From assembly GCF_036408795.1 (NCBI RefSeq), contig NZ_JAZGJP010000016.1, positions 1 to 43,579 of the forward strand: 43,579 nucleotides of DNA. Direction: 5' to 3'. The position numbers and the translations under genes are program-made. The notes beneath the pieces are model-generated. The model was not told where the DNA came from. It was given only the letters and a program-made list of their open reading frames with translations, and did no database searches. Each line of letters starts with the position of its first letter. Position 1 is the stretch's first letter. Below, piece by piece: positions 33,351 to 41,796 of this stretch. The DNA comes from Olsenella_L kribbiana. Lineage in GTDB: Bacteria > Actinomycetota > Coriobacteriia > Coriobacteriales > Atopobiaceae.

Positions 33351-34835
33351 CTATTCGACGTCGTTGGAGTTGAAGCGATCGCCGCACTCGGGGCAGAACT
33401 TGGGCGGGTGGGTCTGGTCTTCCGGCACCCACCCACACTTGTCGCAGCGATAGCGCGGTTGGGGCGCCGGCTGCGGTCTGGGCGTACCGCACTCCTGGCA
33501 GAACTTGCCCTTGTTGGTCGTTCCGCATGCGGGACAGGTCCACCCGTCATCAGCAGTGGCGGCGCCCTGGTGGGCCGCAACGCCGGGCTGTGCCGCAAGC
33601 TCTGGTGAGGTCATGCCCGGAGCGGGCGCATCCCCTGCTCCGGTGGCCGCAACGTCCGCTGACACGGCGCCGGCGGCAACACCCGCGGGGGCGCCAGCCA
33701 TGCCGCCCTGGGGCGCGTTGGGGTAGACGTCCTGTCCCTGGGGGAACCCGCCTTGTCCACCCTGCGGATAGCCACCCTGCTGCGGATAGCCTTGTCCGCC
33801 CTGCGGATAACCGCCACCGGGATAGCCCATCTGGAAGAGGTTCTGGGGGTTCATGCCACCCATGCCGCCTGCCATCTGAGCCATGTTCATGCCGGCAAAA
33901 CCCAACATGGCCCCGTTGCTGTTGCCGGCGGCAGTGCGCATGGCGTCACCTTGGGCAGAGGCGAGGTTGGCGGCCGCCATGCGCGGGTCACGCATGACCG
34001 CAGTGCGCTGCAGGTTCTTGATGGCCTTCTCGTCCTCGGGGTCCGCCGCAATGGCATTGACTCCAAACGCCACGATCTGGATGCCGCGGGTCTCTCGCCA
34101 CTTCTTCGAGAGGATGTCCGAAAGCGCCTGGGAGACCTCTTCGGTGTGCGCCGGGACGGCGGAGTAGCGTATGCCCATCTCGGAGATGCGCGCGAACGCC
34201 GGCTGCAGGGCGGTGAGCAGCTCGCTTCTCAGCTGAGAGGCAATCTGGTCGCGCGTAAACTCGTCCTCGACGTTTCCGCATACATTCTGGTAGAACAGCA
34301 GCGGGTCGGCAAGCTTGAACGAGAACTCGCCGTTGCACCGCACGGCAATGTCCATGTCCAGACCGATGTTGTTGTCGACCACGCGGAAGGGCACCGGCGT
34401 TGGAGTGCCATAGCGGTTGCCCATGACCTCCTTGGTGTTGAAGTAGTACACGCGCTGGTCAAGGCCAGTGTCGCCACCAAAGGTGAAGCGCTTGCCTATG
34501 TTCTTGAACGTATCGACGATGCCAGAGCCGAGACTGCCCGCAAAGACGGAGGGGGCAGCCTTGGAGTCGTAGGTGAACTCGCCTGGCTCGGCACAGAAGT
34601 CCACGACCTTGCCCTGCTCGACGATAACCATGCACTGCCCATCGTTGACTACGACGATCGAGCCGTTCGAGATGATGTTGTCGTCACCCTTTGTGTTGGA
34701 GCTGCGAGACCCGACGCGCTTCTGACCCTTGGCGCACAGGACATCAGCATCGAGCGACTCGCAGTAGATCATTTCCTTCCACTGGTCGGCGAGGTTGCCC
34801 GTGAGGGCACCAAGGGCCGCCTTGATGAGTGCCAT
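33351..34835 (-). CDS. SPFH-domain protein with two C-terminal zinc ribbons
   Basis: 494 aa from ATG 34835, behind AAGGAGG. Residues 1-300 fit the SPFH-type family once named virion core protein-like: MALIKAALGALTGNLADQWK, then strands with GSIVVVNDGQCMVIVEQGKV, then helices ending in an Ala-rich segment. A Met/Gly-rich and Gly/Pro/Gln-rich low-complexity linker follows (GGYPQGGQG repeats). Two zinc ribbons close the chain: CPACGTTNKGKFCQECG and CDKCG...FCPECG. Family members form membrane-associated assemblies. It is translated 31 bp after the acidic zinc-ribbon gene, in the same operator-controlled operon. Confidence 0.85.
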   Translation of the reverse strand: MALIKAALGALTGNLADQWKEMIYCESLDADVLCAKGQKRVGSRSSNTKGDDNIISNGSIVVVNDGQCMVIVEQGKVVDFCAEPGEFTYDSKAAPSVFAGSLGSGIVDTFKNIGKRFTFGGDTGLDQRVYYFNTKEVMGNRYGTPTPVPFRVVDNNIGLDMDIAVRCNGEFSFKLADPLLFYQNVCGNVEDEFTRDQIASQLRSELLTALQPAFARISEMGIRYSAVPAHTEEVSQALSDILSKKWRETRGIQIVAFGVNAIAADPEDEKAIKNLQRTAVMRDPRMAAANLASAQGDAMRTAAGNSNGAMLGFAGMNMAQMAGGMGGMNPQNLFQMGYPGGGYPQGGQGYPQQGGYPQGGQGGFPQGQDVYPNAPQGGMAGAPAGVAAGAVSADVAATGAGDAPAPGMTSPELAAQPGVAAHQGAATADDGWTCPACGTTNKGKFCQECGTPRPQPAPQPRYRCDKCGWVPEDQTHPPKFCPECGDRFNSNDVE

Positions 34836-34866
34836 GGGAAAGCCTCCTTACTTGTGGCGCCTTACG

Positions 34867-35442
34867 CTACTCCTGCAGGTCGCGCATCACGCGAGCCATG
34901 ATCTTGGCCTCATCGCTGGACATGATGAAGGGGTGGCCGTCAATGATGAGCTTGCCTCCGTTGCGCTCGATCCTGCAGTCGTCGTAATCGTCCCAGTCGA
35001 CGAACGCGGAGTCCCCGTCCTCGTCGACCATGTAGACTCCCGAGACGGTCACGGCAAAGCCGACCTTGCAGCTACCGAAGATCGTGGTGTCGACAACGCA
35101 GTAGACCTCGTCGGCGTCGTCCTCGTCGATGTCGAAGTGCTTGACGGCAGCGCTGATCTTGTCCGAGTTGTCTTCTAGGCGGTCTGCGAAGTAGGCGTCG
35201 GACAGGTCGGACTCTTCGTCCACATACTCGTCGTAGGCGTCCTGGAAGAACTGCTCGAAGTCGAAGGCCTCCTCGTCGTCACTGTCGTCTTCATCAAAGT
35301 CCTCGGAACCGGCGGCGACGCCGCTCTCGTCGTCCTTGAGCTTGAAGACGCTGTCGCAGCTGTTGCAGCGACCATAGACTCCGTTGCCAAACGGGACGAC
35401 GTCACCCATGCAGTTGGGGCACTTCATCGAGATTGCTTCCAT
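34867..35442 (-). CDS. Acidic zinc-ribbon protein
   Basis: 191 aa from ATG 35442 (AAAGGA 6 nt upstream; an ATG two codons earlier is possible). The N-terminus is a zinc ribbon, MKCPNCMGDV ... GRCNSC. A very acidic central stretch follows (EDFDEDDSDDEEAFDFEQ), then a compact domain with GSCKVGFAVTVSGVYMVDED that looks like a beta-rich PH-like or YokE-like fold. No membrane segment. It is the first gene of the operon with the SPFH protein, and its ribbon could match the ribbons of that partner. Function unknown. Confidence 0.75.
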   Translation of the reverse strand: MEAISMKCPNCMGDVVPFGNGVYGRCNSCDSVFKLKDDESGVAAGSEDFDEDDSDDEEAFDFEQFFQDAYDEYVDEESDLSDAYFADRLEDNSDKISAAVKHFDIDEDDADEVYCVVDTTIFGSCKVGFAVTVSGVYMVDEDGDSAFVDWDDYDDCRIERNGGKLIIDGHPFIMSSDEAKIMARVMRDLQE

Positions 35443-35514
35443 GATCATTCCTTTCAGGCTGTTGGGTGGGGGGTTGAACGTTGCCGTGATTCTAGGAAGG
35501 CTGGAAGCGTCATA

Positions 35515-35534
35515 CCTCATACCAAAGTATGAGG
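35515..35534 (-). promoter_or_regulatory. Shared palindromic operator 3
   Basis: On the minus strand CCTCATACTTTGGTATGAGG; arms CCTCATAC/GTATGAGG are perfect. TAGAAT (35494-35489) follows exactly 20 bp downstream as the -10 for the gene starting at 35442. It is back to back with operator 4, 38 bp away. Confidence 0.75.
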
Positions 35535-35572
35535 GTCAGATGCCGTAGGCCAATTGCGCGCCGCAGGCGGCA

Positions 35573-35592
35573 CCTCATACTTTGGAATGAGG
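35573..35592 (+). promoter_or_regulatory. Shared palindromic operator 4
   Basis: CCTCATACTTTGGAATGAGG, nearly identical to operator 3 but serving the divergent plus-strand gene. A weak -10 (CAAACT, 35613-35618) lies exactly 20 bp downstream. The start codon is at 35678. Confidence 0.7.
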
Positions 35593-35677
35593 ACAGGCGA
35601 TGTCCGCGACGGCAAACTGGGCTCAGTCAGGCGGGGCAGGGTACCGCCTTCCAGACCACCGTGGATGGGAGTTCATC

Positions 35678-36052
35678 ATGGCATTTGGATTCAAGCTCAA
35701 GACCGTCAAGACCAAGGAAAGCTTCGAGAACTACCAGCAGCTCTTCGACCGCATCAAGGATGTCGACTTCACCGCAGGCAAGCCCGAGCTCGTGAAGAAT
35801 GGCTTTGCCGACGTGATCGTATTCCCACCCCTCGACCGTCAGAACCAGATCTGGGTCATGCTCCAGGGCAAGAACAAGATCATCATCCAGAAGAACCAGG
35901 TGGTGGGCGTTGCCGACCAGGCCATCAATGCCGCGTTCGACGCCGTGACCGACGGCCTGTTCTCCGTGGGCTCGATCATGGGGAAGAACTCCAAGAAAAT
36001 CGAAAAGCTCGTCGAGGCTACGGCTTCCGAGATCGAGGCGCTCAACCTCTAG
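35678..36052 (+). CDS. Hypothetical 124-aa protein
   Basis: 124 aa from ATG 35678, with GGGAG 7 nt upstream. Soluble, mixed alpha/beta: MAFGFKLKTVKTKESFENYQ, then a strand-rich centre (DVIVFPPLDRQNQIWVML, KIIIQKN) and a C-terminal helix. It has no signal peptide. I cannot name the family. It is divergent from the zinc-ribbon/SPFH operon, and both promoters carry the same operator, so the genes are probably co-expressed. Confidence 0.75.
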   Translation: MAFGFKLKTVKTKESFENYQQLFDRIKDVDFTAGKPELVKNGFADVIVFPPLDRQNQIWVMLQGKNKIIIQKNQVVGVADQAINAAFDAVTDGLFSVGSIMGKNSKKIEKLVEATASEIEALNL

Positions 36053-36113
36053 CCCTGGGCCTCAGGCCGCTACTGAACACCTGAAATAATCGGGGACCGA
36101 TATCTCTCTCTCC

Positions 36114-36159
36114 GTACCCGACCGATGTGGTCTATCTTTGATAGGCGACGGTCGGGTAC
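36114..36159. repeat. Nested inverted repeat before the LuxR-type regulator gene
   Basis: GTACCCGACCG (36114-36124) and CGGTCGGGTAC (36149-36159) pair perfectly. The 24-nt loop contains a second small hairpin, CTATC-TTT-GATAG. No T-run follows. It could end the upstream gene or act in the leader of the regulator. Directly before the regulator start is another palindrome, TTTACCTTGGTAAA (36245-36258). Confidence 0.5.
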
Positions 36160-36250
36160 TTGCCGTTTGAGGGAAGAGGGCAAGGCCTGCACCTAATAGA
36201 ATCGGTGACGAGGACATCTGCCTCGCAAATCTCTATGGTGGTGGTTTACC

Positions 36251-38617
36251 TTGGTAAAGATGGTTGCCCTCGAGCTTGACGAGTATATCTGGGCGCAGTG
36301 GAGCTACACGCGCCTGGCGTTTATATGTGCACCCCTGGGCTTTGGCAAGACCGAGTTTGCCCGTCGCATGCTCCAGGACCAGGACGTCCTTGAGATCGAT
36401 GCCGAGAGGGACGATGTCACCAGGCTCGTGACCACGCAAAACGCCAGCAGGTATGACGCCGTCCTCCTGGACAACATCCATGACGACCTCTCGACTGCAG
36501 AGGGGTCGAAGCTCTCGTCCGTCATCAGGCAGTGCGACAGAACGCGCTTTGTCTTCACGTCCCGCGCACCGATGCCCGGATGGCTCACCCCGTTCTTTGC
36601 CAAGGGCGAAGTGCTTGTCGTGACATCCGAGGACCTGTACTTTACGGACACGGACATCGCGCGCCTCCTCGCCGCGAACAACCTTACGTCCACGCCCGAG
36701 CTCGTCGAGAGAATCGCCGACGTAACGTCTCGCTATCCCATGGCGGTATCGCTCTCCGTCGCCCACATGCTGCGCGGCGATGGCGACACCTGGGAGAGAA
36801 GCCTCTTCAAAGAGGTGATGTGCTACTTCGATGCGGAGTTCAGGCGGCGCTTTAGCCCCAGGGTGCAAGAGCTCTTGATGCTCGTCCCCTTCTTTGACTA
36901 CATCGACAAGGATCTGGTCTTGGGGGTGCTTGGGGAGGAGGACGGCAAGCAGCTTCTCGATGTACTCCAGCACACCACATGCTTTGTCACCCCCGAGGGT
37001 GACGCATGGGCGGTAAACCCGGGCGTAAGGAAGTTCTTCGAGTGGGAGCGTACGCGCCGGCATGACGAAGCCTCGTATTATTCCGTCATCGACCACGCAG
37101 TCGACTACTACGTGACGCACGGGAGCTACATCAGGGCCCTGGAGCTGTGCTCGCGCACGAAGAACAACAAGCGCATGCTCGCCATCCTGGAGGAACACGC
37201 AAAGCTCAACCCCGGAAACGGCAGCTATTGTGAGCTCGAGCACTACTATCACGCCTTGCCCGAGGACGTTGTGTGCGCATCCCCCAGGCTCATGCGCATC
37301 ATGAGCCTCCTGGACTCCATGCTCATGGACACCGTTGGCTCCGAGCGTTGGTACTCGGAGCTCGAGGACTACGCGCATGCGCCCCAGCGAACGCCCGAGG
37401 AGCTCAAGATCGCCAACGCCAACCTCGCGTACCTCGACATCGCGCTGCCCCACCGGCGGCTGACCAGTCTCACCGACGCCGTGGCCGCACTCGCGAGGGT
37501 CAATGCCAGCAACGATCCCGAGCTTATGCCGTCCATGACAAGCGCAATGCCCAGTGTCATCAACGGCGGGCGTGACCTCAGCCCCTGGGTTTCCTCAGAC
37601 GAAGAGACCTGCATCCTCATTGGCAAGCTAGCCGGGCGGGCGCTTGGCAGGCTTGCTGTGGGCTGCACCGAGGTGGCCTTGTGCGAGAGCAAGTTCGAGA
37701 AAGGCGAGGATGTCACGCCGTACATCTCCAAGGTCAATGCCGTCCTCCCCAAGATCAGGCGTAACGGAGACCCCTCAGTCGAGTTTGCCGCAACGGGCAT
37801 TGAGTGCAGGAACCTCGTCGACCAAGGTGACGCGCGACAGGCACTCTCCCTTCTCGACCTCCAGCGCAGGCACCTGTTGCAGGTGAAGCCACACGAGTGC
37901 GGGCGCATCATCGCAAACCTCGATGCCATGCGCTGCCGCATCTGGCTGCGTTTGAACCAGACGGAACGCGCTCACGCATGGCTCGAGGAGAATGAGCCGG
38001 ACCTCTCGAAGCCCCTCGACTTCCTGAACCGCTACATCTACAAGACCGTGAGCCAGGTTCTGATTTCTGAGTGCCGCTACGACGAGGCCCTGCGCCTCAT
38101 GTCCACGCTCAGTGAATACGTGCAGTCCCGTGACATCTTCATTGACTTCATCAACTACAGCGTCCTTGCCGCAATTGCCACATGGCGAAGCAACAAGGGT
38201 GACTGGAGGATATGGATGGTCCGGGCTCTCAACATGGCAAAGCGCTTTGGCTATGTGCGCACCATCTCGACCTACGGGGCTGCCGTGCTGCCGCTTCTCA
38301 TCGAAACGCAAAAGCATGCCGAGGAGATGGGCGTCGATCCCAGTCAGGTGTCGCGTCTCATCAAGACCACGCGTGTGCAGGCAACGCATTACCCCAACTT
38401 CATGGCGGTGCCCTCGGGTCCAACAGAGCCCCTCACCGACACGGAACTCCAGGTGCTACGCCTGATCTGCAGCGACAAGAGCAATGCCGAGATCGGCGAG
38501 ATCTTGAGCATCAAGCTTCCCACGGTAAAGACGCACGTGAGCCACATCCTTGCGAAGCTTGATGTGAGTCGTCGCTCGGAGGCCGCAAGCGAAGCTCGGC
38601 GCCTTCACCTGGTGTAG
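36251..38617 (+). CDS. MalT-like LuxR-family transcriptional regulator
   Basis: 788 aa from TTG 36251 (GGTGGTGG upstream); ATG 36260 is possible. The N-terminus has a P-loop, APLGFGKT (27-34), and a LLDNIHDD Walker-B-like strand, as in STAND ATPases of the MalT type. The middle (about 330-700) is helical and repeat-like, suiting a TPR sensor region. The C-terminal 65 aa are a LuxR helix-turn-helix: LTDTELQVLRLICSDKSNAE, then LPTVKTHVSHILAKLDVSRR. MalT-like proteins bind an inducer and ATP, oligomerise and activate transcription. It lies in the middle of the operator-bearing genes, and I infer that it controls them; its own promoter lacks the operator. Confidence 0.85.
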   Translation: MVKMVALELDEYIWAQWSYTRLAFICAPLGFGKTEFARRMLQDQDVLEIDAERDDVTRLVTTQNASRYDAVLLDNIHDDLSTAEGSKLSSVIRQCDRTRFVFTSRAPMPGWLTPFFAKGEVLVVTSEDLYFTDTDIARLLAANNLTSTPELVERIADVTSRYPMAVSLSVAHMLRGDGDTWERSLFKEVMCYFDAEFRRRFSPRVQELLMLVPFFDYIDKDLVLGVLGEEDGKQLLDVLQHTTCFVTPEGDAWAVNPGVRKFFEWERTRRHDEASYYSVIDHAVDYYVTHGSYIRALELCSRTKNNKRMLAILEEHAKLNPGNGSYCELEHYYHALPEDVVCASPRLMRIMSLLDSMLMDTVGSERWYSELEDYAHAPQRTPEELKIANANLAYLDIALPHRRLTSLTDAVAALARVNASNDPELMPSMTSAMPSVINGGRDLSPWVSSDEETCILIGKLAGRALGRLAVGCTEVALCESKFEKGEDVTPYISKVNAVLPKIRRNGDPSVEFAATGIECRNLVDQGDARQALSLLDLQRRHLLQVKPHECGRIIANLDAMRCRIWLRLNQTERAHAWLEENEPDLSKPLDFLNRYIYKTVSQVLISECRYDEALRLMSTLSEYVQSRDIFIDFINYSVLAAIATWRSNKGDWRIWMVRALNMAKRFGYVRTISTYGAAVLPLLIETQKHAEEMGVDPSQVSRLIKTTRVQATHYPNFMAVPSGPTEPLTDTELQVLRLICSDKSNAEIGEILSIKLPTVKTHVSHILAKLDVSRRSEAASEARRLHLV

Positions 38618-38623
38618 GGCATG

Positions 38624-38659
38624 AGACAGGGGACAGGGCTTTGGCACATCCCCCTGTCT
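38624..38659 (+). terminator. Terminator hairpin after the LuxR-type gene
   Basis: AGACAGGGG (38624-38632) pairs with CCCCTGTCT (38651-38659) just after the stop at 38617. Only TT follows. Confidence 0.5.
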
Positions 38660-38688
38660 TCCCACCGAGCCTACATATTGTCATGCCG

Positions 38689-38708
38689 TCTCATACTTTG
38701 GAATGATG
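38689..38708 (+). promoter_or_regulatory. Shared palindromic operator 5
   Basis: TCTCATACTTTGGAATGATG. TAGGAT (38729-38734) lies exactly 20 bp downstream as the -10. It drives the lipoprotein gene that starts at 38805. Confidence 0.7.
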
Positions 38709-38804
38709 TAGACTCATCGGCCCTTCTATAGGATTCCTTTCAGAAGTTCGGGCACGCCTACCAACGAGCCCAACCAACCAGATGTCCGAGAGAAAGGAAT
38801 CGCA

Positions 38805-39389
38805 ATGCTCAACACGAATCGCTTCGTCACCATCGGTCTCGCCTTCGCACTGGCCGCCTCTCCTCTCGCCCTCACGGCCTGCGGCAGCTCCAGCTCCTCT
38901 GACTCCGCAAGCGCGGCTGCCGAGTCCACTGACTCCGATAGCACCGCGACCGAGGAGGCAACCGCAGACAGCGCCGCGTCGAGCGACTCTACGGCCGCCG
39001 ATAGCTCCGCCGGCCAGAGTTACTCCATCTCCACGAGCGAGATCACCGAGGCTTACATGGGTGTCTCCGAGGCAGGCGAGACCGTCTACTACGTGGGCAA
39101 TGACGACGGCTCCAAGACCGGCATCTTCTTCCTCGACGCTGAGAACCAGGCTAACGTGAGCTTCATGGGTCCCGCCACCGTGACGCAGCAGGATGGCGAG
39201 AACCTCGTCACCATCACCGACGTGCTCTCCGGCAACACCCTCACCTTCGGCGTTGCCAAGAACGATGACGGCACCATCACCATCGACATGGGCGACGAGC
39301 TCGGCAAGGCAATCCTCGCCCAGACTGACATTGCCGAGACGGTCGACGCCATCAATACCATCCAGGCCAACTCCACGTCGATTCAGTAG
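38805..39389 (+). CDS. Ser/Ala-rich lipoprotein
   Basis: 194 aa from ATG 38805, behind AGAAAGGA. A lipoprotein signal peptide ends LALTAC (C26). A disordered stretch rich in Ser, Ala, Thr, Asp and Glu follows (27-75), then a beta-rich domain (YSISTSEITEAYMGV, TVYYVGNDDGSKTGIFFLD). The family is unknown to me; it is probably displayed at the outer membrane face of the cell. It has its own operator-bearing promoter and a strong terminator, so it is a single-gene unit of the inferred regulon. Confidence 0.8.
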   Translation: MLNTNRFVTIGLAFALAASPLALTACGSSSSSDSASAAAESTDSDSTATEEATADSAASSDSTAADSSAGQSYSISTSEITEAYMGVSEAGETVYYVGNDDGSKTGIFFLDAENQANVSFMGPATVTQQDGENLVTITDVLSGNTLTFGVAKNDDGTITIDMGDELGKAILAQTDIAETVDAINTIQANSTSIQ

Positions 39390-39435
39390 GCTCTTTCCTA
39401 CGCCCTTTCTCACCCCTGGCCTTCTCCCAGGCCTT

Positions 39436-39475
39436 GACCCCCGGACGAACTCGACTCGTCCGGGGGTCGTCTTTT
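39436..39475 (+). terminator. Rho-independent terminator of the lipoprotein gene
   Basis: GACCCCCGGACGA (39436-39448) pairs with TCGTCCGGGGGTC (39456-39468), followed by GTCTTTT. Confidence 0.85.
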
Positions 39476-39586
39476 GTAACAAGGCAGGACGCTCTGGGTG
39501 GACGAGCTAACGGCACCTCTCACGCTGGTGGGGCGTCTGCCAAGCGTGGCACGGCTCCGCCCGGAAGTGTGCCGTCTTGCGGGATC

Positions 39587-39658
39587 TCGCAAATAGCCAT
39601 ATTTGGTCAAATGCGAAGTCGCAAATCGCCAGAAATGGCTAAACGCGAAATCGCAAAC
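39587..39658. repeat. 32-bp tandem repeat beside the IS30 element
   Basis: Two diverged 32-bp units (39587-39618 and 39619-39650), each starting TCGCAAAT and ending ATGCGAAG or AACGCGAAA, plus the first 8 bases of a third unit (TCGCAAAC). The IS30 element begins 2 bp later, and its far flank again has AAAACGCGAATCG, so the insertion may have split the array. Confidence 0.6.
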
Positions 39659-39659
39659 G

Positions 39660-40761
39660 GGGCGAATCCTCAGAGCAAGTGCAACTACTGGTGGTGGTAG
39701 ACCTCCCAGGGGCACTTCCACTTGAGACGCTTGCGTGGTCTCCGGTTGAGTGGATCGCATGCCTCCTGCACCTCGCTGTCGCTGACATCGTCGAGGCTCA
39801 CGCCCTTCGGGAACCAGTCCCTGAGAAGGCCATTGGTGTTCTCGTTGGTGCCCCGCTCCCATGGATGGTGGGGATGGCAGAAGTAGACCGGCGCTCCCAG
39901 CGCCTCCTGGAGGCCCTCTGCATCCGAGAACTCCTTGCCCCTGTCGAGAGTGACGGTATGGACGGCCTCTCCCTCGAGCGCCCTCTCCGTGGCCTCGTTG
40001 ACCTCGGCATGGGCCTTCCTGGCGGCCTTGCCGCCGACAAGGTATCCGCTCATCCTGTCGACCTGGGTGACGAGGCATGCACCGCCCTGCCTGCCAGCGA
40101 CCGTATCGCCTTCCCAGTCGCCTGTCCGGTTCCTGGACGATGCCTCTTCCGGCCTCTCGGAGATGTCATGGGTTATGCGCACCTTGCCCCTGCGCTCCTG
40201 GCTTCCCTTCCTGTGCCTGCGCTTGCCATGGTGCCTGAGCAGCCTTGCGGCCTTCCGGTGCCCCGGAAGCTCGCAGTCCAGGGATCCCGACTCCACGGCA
40301 CGGTAGATGGCGGAATCGCTCACGGCGAGGTCGGGCCGCTCCTCCGAGATGCGGCCCGATATCTCCTCCGGGGACCAGTGCTCGTCCCGCATGAGCCTCA
40401 CGACCAGCGAGCGCCTCTCGGGCTCGTCCATGAGCCTGGGGCGCCTGCAGCGCAGCCTCCTCCTGTCCGCCTTCCTCTGTGCCGTAGACGCGCGGTAGCG
40501 GCGCCCTGCAGGGCCCTGCCAGCCGTTCCGCCTGATCTCGCGGGATATGGTCGACTTGTCCCTGTGGAGCTCCCTCGCTATCTGGCTGACCCCCTCATGG
40601 CCCTTCCAGCGGACCATGATGTCCTCGCGCTCCGCGATGCCAAGACGGTTGTAGCCGTCCATGGTGCCTCCAATGATGCATGTCTACGCAAGCATCATCA
40701 TAGGTCGCGCCTGGGCGGCTACCTCGTAATATCCTGTTGCACTCGGAGTGAGGATTCGCCC
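39660..40761 (-). mobile_element. Complete IS30-family insertion sequence
   Basis: 1102 bp, ended by inverted repeats: the left begins GGGCGAATCCTCAGAGCAAG, and the reverse complement of the right begins GGGCGAATCCTCACTCCGAG. One intact transposase lies on the minus strand. A short target duplication is not evident, since the flanks do not match clearly. Confidence 0.88.
39685..40662 (-). CDS. IS30-family transposase
   Basis: 325 aa from ATG 40662, a normal length. The N-terminal HTH reads VSQIARELHRDKSTISREIR. The DDE catalytic core follows: GDWEGDTVAGR (first Asp), TVTLDRGKEFSD (second Asp), then the family's HPWERGTNENTNGLLRDWFP with the final Glu. The C-terminal LNRRPRKRLKWKCPWEVY is also typical. 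The reading frame is unbroken and the element has good ends, so this IS may be active. It lies between the lipoprotein gene and the toxin-antitoxin pair; 40762-41008 holds no gene I can support. Confidence 0.92.
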   Translation of the reverse strand: MDGYNRLGIAEREDIMVRWKGHEGVSQIARELHRDKSTISREIRRNGWQGPAGRRYRASTAQRKADRRRLRCRRPRLMDEPERRSLVVRLMRDEHWSPEEISGRISEERPDLAVSDSAIYRAVESGSLDCELPGHRKAARLLRHHGKRRHRKGSQERRGKVRITHDISERPEEASSRNRTGDWEGDTVAGRQGGACLVTQVDRMSGYLVGGKAARKAHAEVNEATERALEGEAVHTVTLDRGKEFSDAEGLQEALGAPVYFCHPHHPWERGTNENTNGLLRDWFPKGVSLDDVSDSEVQEACDPLNRRPRKRLKWKCPWEVYHHQ

Positions 40762-41008
40762 ATTAAAACGCGAATCGACAAGCGGTGGCTGGTATGGCGG
40801 GCTTGCATGAAAGTCTGTGCCTTGGAGCCCGTAACCCGCGACTGACAGATCATGCGTGGCGTCTTCGGCTGCTCTGGCGCGGTTGTGCATCATGTGGTCC
40901 GATATCTGGCATATGTCATGCGAAGGAGCCTCAGCATGCCACTCTCCTGGGACCTCATGAGTACCACGAGGGCTGCTCGTTCGCACCCTGTGGCGCCAGG
41001 CTGCACCA

Positions 41009-41347
41009 TCATGCGTAGAAGGTCGTTCCATCATCCAGGCCGAAGAGCTTGCGGAGGAAGTCGCTCTTTCCGCTGAGCACACGATCGACGTACACACGGT
41101 CCCTCTCCACGCGGATGAAGACGAGGTAACCCCTCTCCTCCACAAAGCGCCAGTTCGACTTGATGCGGCATCTTGAGTCAAGCGGTGTCGTAGCAAGCGG
41201 GAAGTCTGCGACGCCGTCCACGCGGTCGAGTATGGCCATGATGGTCTTATCAGCTGCGGTGGGCTTGTCGTTCTCGTCGGCTATCCACTCCCGGATGGCA
41301 TCGAGGTCGTCCACAGCTACGGGCGACCAAACCACCTCAGCCGGCAT
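41009..41347 (-). CDS. RelE/ParE-family toxin
   Basis: 112 aa from ATG 41347, overlapping the antitoxin gene by 11 nt. The fold is recognisable: VVWSPVAVDDLDAIREWIAD (N-terminal strand and helix), then IKSNWRFVEERGYLVFIRVE and DRVYVDRVLSGKSDFLRKLF, the beta-sheet with Arg-rich end seen in ParE/RelE toxins. Expected to act on gyrase (ParE) or ribosome-bound mRNA (RelE); sequence alone does not separate these. The partner antitoxin is encoded first, as usual. Confidence 0.85.
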   Translation of the reverse strand: MPAEVVWSPVAVDDLDAIREWIADENDKPTAADKTIMAILDRVDGVADFPLATTPLDSRCRIKSNWRFVEERGYLVFIRVERDRVYVDRVLSGKSDFLRKLFGLDDGTTFYA

Positions 41348-41600
41348 CGGACGACTCTCCGGAGAACCTTGCCCTCACGTCGGAAGCTGCCACCCAGCCC
41401 TCTGACTCGCCTGACGTGCGTCCGCGCTGCAGCTCGGAGAAAAGGGTCTGCTCCGCGACCAGGCGGTCGTAGTCGTCCATGTCGAGGATAGCGTAGCGGC
41501 CGTGCCCGTTCTTGGTGAGGAAGACCGGGGACCCAGGTCGGACGCCCTCGAGGACCTCGGTGTAGCTGCGCAGGGTCGAGACTGGCATGATGGCAGGCAT
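41337..41600 (-). CDS. Phd/YefM-family antitoxin
   Basis: 87 aa from ATG 41600, with GGAGG 6 nt upstream; an open frame extends further but lacks a better start. The N-terminus (MPVSTLRSYTEVLEGVRPGS, PVFLTKNGHGRYAILDMDDY) is a Phd/YefM-like DNA-binding dimer fold that normally represses its own promoter. The C-terminus is acidic and probably wraps the toxin. A TATTAT -10 lies about 45 bp upstream. Confidence 0.85.
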   Translation of the reverse strand: MPAIMPVSTLRSYTEVLEGVRPGSPVFLTKNGHGRYAILDMDDYDRLVAEQTLFSELQRGRTSGESEGWVAASDVRARFSGESSDAG

Positions 41601-41796
41601 GACGCACCTCCAAGAAATTGCTGAAGAAACTTGTGACAAATAATACAGCAAAAGCAGATAAAGAGAAGCGGTTCGCTCAGACGAGCCACCCCATCCCATC
41701 CCGTGCTGCGTCAAGTAGATCTCCCTAGGCCTTTGCTGGAGGATTGCGCTGCCTCTCCTCTCTTTCCCGGCTGAAGGTCCTATATTCCACCAGAAG

